Shown here piece by piece: positions 15,843-17,188 of a DNA stretch of 17,188 nt; within the stretch, counting starts at the first letter, position 1; each line of letters starts with the position of its first letter. The DNA is from Lachnospiraceae bacterium UBA1066 (lineage in GTDB: Bacteria > Bacillota > Clostridia > Lachnospirales > Lachnospiraceae). Both the position numbers and the translations under genes were made by a program. The notes below the pieces were generated by a model, which saw only the letters and a list, made by a program, of their open reading frames with translations, ran no database searches and had not been told where the DNA came from. The DNA lies in assembly GCA_002316215.1 (NCBI GenBank), contig DCDB01000157.1, positions 1 to 17,188 of the forward strand, given 5' to 3'.

Positions 15843-16068
15843 GGACGGCCACCTCCTTTACAGAAATATGCGAAGAAATGCCCTTCCCGACGGCAAAACG
15901 CGTCCCGCGAAGCTTCATGATCACAGTGCCATGCTCCTTGGTTTCCGTTACGTCAATGTCTGTTCCTTTCGTCATTCCCAGCGCTTCGAGACGGATATGA
16001 AGCCCAATAGGAAGATCAACGCTCTCCACCTCGTATGTTTTACCTGATTCCGCTTTGTCCAGTGTCAC
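15832..16068 (-). CDS. feoA: Ferrous iron transport protein A
   Basis: A small cytosolic SH3-like protein that works with FeoB in Fe(II) uptake. The 78-residue length is typical. Family features are the early Leu-Pro (VESVDLPIGLHIRLEALGM, with the conserved L-x-x-LGM pattern), the basic strand and a central Gly at the GTRFAVGKG turn (55-63). The start is GTG at 16068, preceded by AAGGGG about five bases upstream; no ATG is available nearby. It is followed by feoB with an 11-base overlap. I saw no Fur-like operator in the preceding 163 bases. Confidence 0.94.
   Translation of the reverse strand: MTLDKAESGKTYEVESVDLPIGLHIRLEALGMTKGTDIDVTETKEHGTVIMKLRGTRFAVGKGISSHISVKEVAVHEH
15850..15858 (-). 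promoter_or_regulatory. feoB: feoB ribosome site inside feoA
   Basis: AAGGAGGTG on the minus strand lies within the last codons of feoA, seven bases before the feoB ATG. This strong site allows independent initiation of feoB despite the 11-base overlap, and fixes the feoB start so that the N-terminal extension is included. Confidence 0.88.
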
Positions 16069-16231
16069 TTTGCCCCTTTCCCGATCCGACTTCGCTTCAT
16101 CGACTGTTTTGCAGCGAATTTCAAAACGCCTGAAACGTCTGAAACCGCAGCGTCAAAAATCTTTAATGCTTGAAACACCGGTTCTACAGCATCCTCTGAA
16201 TTTATTTCCTCGCAGACGCTATGCGGCAATA
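16069..16231 (-). other. Gap between cvfB and feoA, no clear promoter
   Basis: These 163 bases hold no recognisable sigma-A promoter, Fur box or terminator. One minus-strand frame is open from a TTG at 16229, two bases after the cvfB stop, to a TGA at 16065 that overlaps the feoA GTG (GTGA). It would encode 54 residues but has no ribosome site. The plus strand has a short direct repeat, CTGAAACG followed by CTGAAACC (around 16130-16145). The feoAB promoter, if one exists here, is not of consensus type. Confidence 0.5.
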
Positions 16232-17071
16232 TCAGAGCGCCTTAATCTTTCCGTCCCCGATATTCACCTGGTGCTCCTTATAAAGGTGCCCGACAGCCCT
16301 CTTAAATGCGGCTTTTGAAAGTCCGAAAGCCTCATGGATCGCCTCCGGATCCGCTTTATCGTCAAATGGCAGCTCGCCCTTATAATCTTCTCTGATTTTT
16401 TCCAGCACGGCCTCCGCATCTGTTCCCAGCTGCAGATACGCCTTCCGGCCTGCCGAAAGATCCAGCTTTCCGTCTTCCTTGACATTCGTAACGCGTACCG
16501 TCACTTTATCGCCCGGCTGGAAATCCGTCACCTCGCGCTTCGGGATCATACCGGAGTACATATCATCCACGGCAATAAATACCCCGAAATTCGCTGCCAG
16601 CTGATAAACCGTACCGCTGACAGTATCGCCGACCTTATAAGGCGGATCCTGGCGCAGATACGGATAGAGCTTCATCGTTGCCGCAAGACGTTCGCTTTTA
16701 TCGACATAAAGCGCCACAAGGACACTGTCGCCGGCGGCTGCTTTTTTTGTCTGCTCATGGAAGGGCAGGAAAAGATCCTTTTCCAGGCCCCAGTCAAGAA
16801 ATGCACCGATCTTCGTCACTTCCCTGACATTCAGACGGGCCACGCCGTGCAGCAGGATTTTCGGTTCTGCCGTCGTTGCAATCAGACGATCCGAAGAATC
16901 TTTGTAAATGAAAACCGTTATTTCATCGCCTGCCTGTATTCCTTCAGGCACCATCTTAATCGGCAAAAGGACACGTTCATCATGTCCGGCCGCACGGCTT
17001 TCGCCGAGATAAACCCCGAAATCCTCCAGTTTTACAACCGTAAGTTTCTGCTTCTTTCCTAATTCAATCAT
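16232..17071 (-). CDS. cvfB: S1-domain RNA-binding protein, CvfB/YitL family
   Basis: An RNA-binding regulator known from staphylococci (conserved virulence factor B) and Bacillus (YitL). The 279-residue protein has three S1-like OB domains (about 1-65, 70-135 and 145-207; FGVYL at 18-22, IGAFLDWG at 88-95, and NFGVFIAV at 161-168 are their signature strands). A C-terminal winged helix (about 217-279, with FGLSKAAFKRAVGHLYK) follows. ATG 17071 is preferred over GTG 17080 because MIELGK is the usual family start and GGTGA lies five bases upstream. Its leader carries palindromic repeats. Its RNA targets are unknown. Confidence 0.92.
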   Translation of the reverse strand: MIELGKKQKLTVVKLEDFGVYLGESRAAGHDERVLLPIKMVPEGIQAGDEITVFIYKDSSDRLIATTAEPKILLHGVARLNVREVTKIGAFLDWGLEKDLFLPFHEQTKKAAAGDSVLVALYVDKSERLAATMKLYPYLRQDPPYKVGDTVSGTVYQLAANFGVFIAVDDMYSGMIPKREVTDFQPGDKVTVRVTNVKEDGKLDLSAGRKAYLQLGTDAEAVLEKIREDYKGELPFDDKADPEAIHEAFGLSKAAFKRAVGHLYKEHQVNIGDGKIKAL

Positions 17072-17086
17072 ACTCTTCACCCATTT

Positions 17087-17188
17087 TTTCCCGCAAGCGG
17101 GAAACTTGTTTGACTTTTGACGCTTGTTTTCCCGCAGGCGGGAAACTTTTTGACTTTTGACGCTTGTTTTCCCGCAGGCGGGAAACTT
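17087..17188. repeat. Array of about 40-bp palindromic direct repeats upstream of cvfB
   Basis: Three palindromes lie at 17087-17104, 17128-17145 and 17168-17185. Each has arms TTTCCCGC and GCGGGAAA around two bases (AA in the first, AG in the others). They are spaced 41 and 40 bases apart and joined by the same sequence GACTTTTGACGCTTG. The last unit is cut by the window edge, so the array may continue. The palindrome nearest cvfB ends about nine bases before the cvfB ribosome site. There is no unique spacer, so it is not a CRISPR array. Confidence 0.9.

Noticed and set aside
16069..16231. Fur or other iron-responsive operator before feoA
   Set aside because: I looked for the 7-1-7 TGATAAT-type inverted repeat and found nothing close. 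The short TGAAAC repeats are not a known iron box.
17087..17188. CRISPR array
   Set aside because: The linker between palindromes is the same in every unit, so there are no unique spacers, and no cas gene is in the window.

Overview
The window is a dense block of housekeeping genes, all transcribed from the minus strand (right to left). It most likely comes from a Clostridia chromosome, probably Lachnospiraceae-like. The basis is Gram-positive gene architecture: strong GGAGG-type ribosome sites, dnaE next to pfkA, birA-dus-greA-lysS in series, a biotin ligase without a DNA-binding domain, a CvfB/YitL protein, and small proteins resembling DUF6145 and DUF4203. The genus cannot be fixed from sequence reading alone. 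I saw no rRNA, tRNA, transposase, phage gene or CRISPR array.

In transcription order: an array of about 40-bp palindromic repeats at the right edge (17087-17188) leads into cvfB (S1-domain RNA-binding protein). After a 163-base gap come feoA and feoB (ferrous iron uptake), a multi-spanning DUF4203-like membrane protein, dnaE (replicative DNA polymerase alpha subunit), pfkA (phosphofructokinase), a TrmH/SpoU rRNA methyltransferase, a patatin-like phospholipase, argF (ornithine carbamoyltransferase), a 90-residue membrane protein, birA (biotin ligase), a possible 47-codon small gene, a DUF6145-like protein and a DusB-type tRNA-dihydrouridine synthase. A consensus promoter (TTGACA, 17 bases, TATAAT) at 2408-2436 then starts a separate greA-lysS unit; lysS runs off the left edge.

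From feoA to dus the neighbours overlap by 1-11 bases, abut, or are separated by no more than 66 bases (if the small gene after birA is counted). I see no terminator or convincing promoter inside this run, so one long transcript is plausible. The genes do not form one pathway. They cover iron entry, replication, glycolysis, RNA modification, lipid hydrolysis, arginine biosynthesis and biotin attachment, a typical growth-associated cluster. The greA-lysS unit adds transcript-cleavage factor and lysyl-tRNA charging.

I found no clear new biological system. The points most worth a second look are the palindromic repeat array before cvfB, a histidine-rich insert in FeoB, in-frame tandem duplications in the linkers of FeoB and BirA, a long Ala/Lys/Glu-rich tail on LysS, a leader hairpin before greA, and a non-standard residue in the phosphofructokinase active-site motif.
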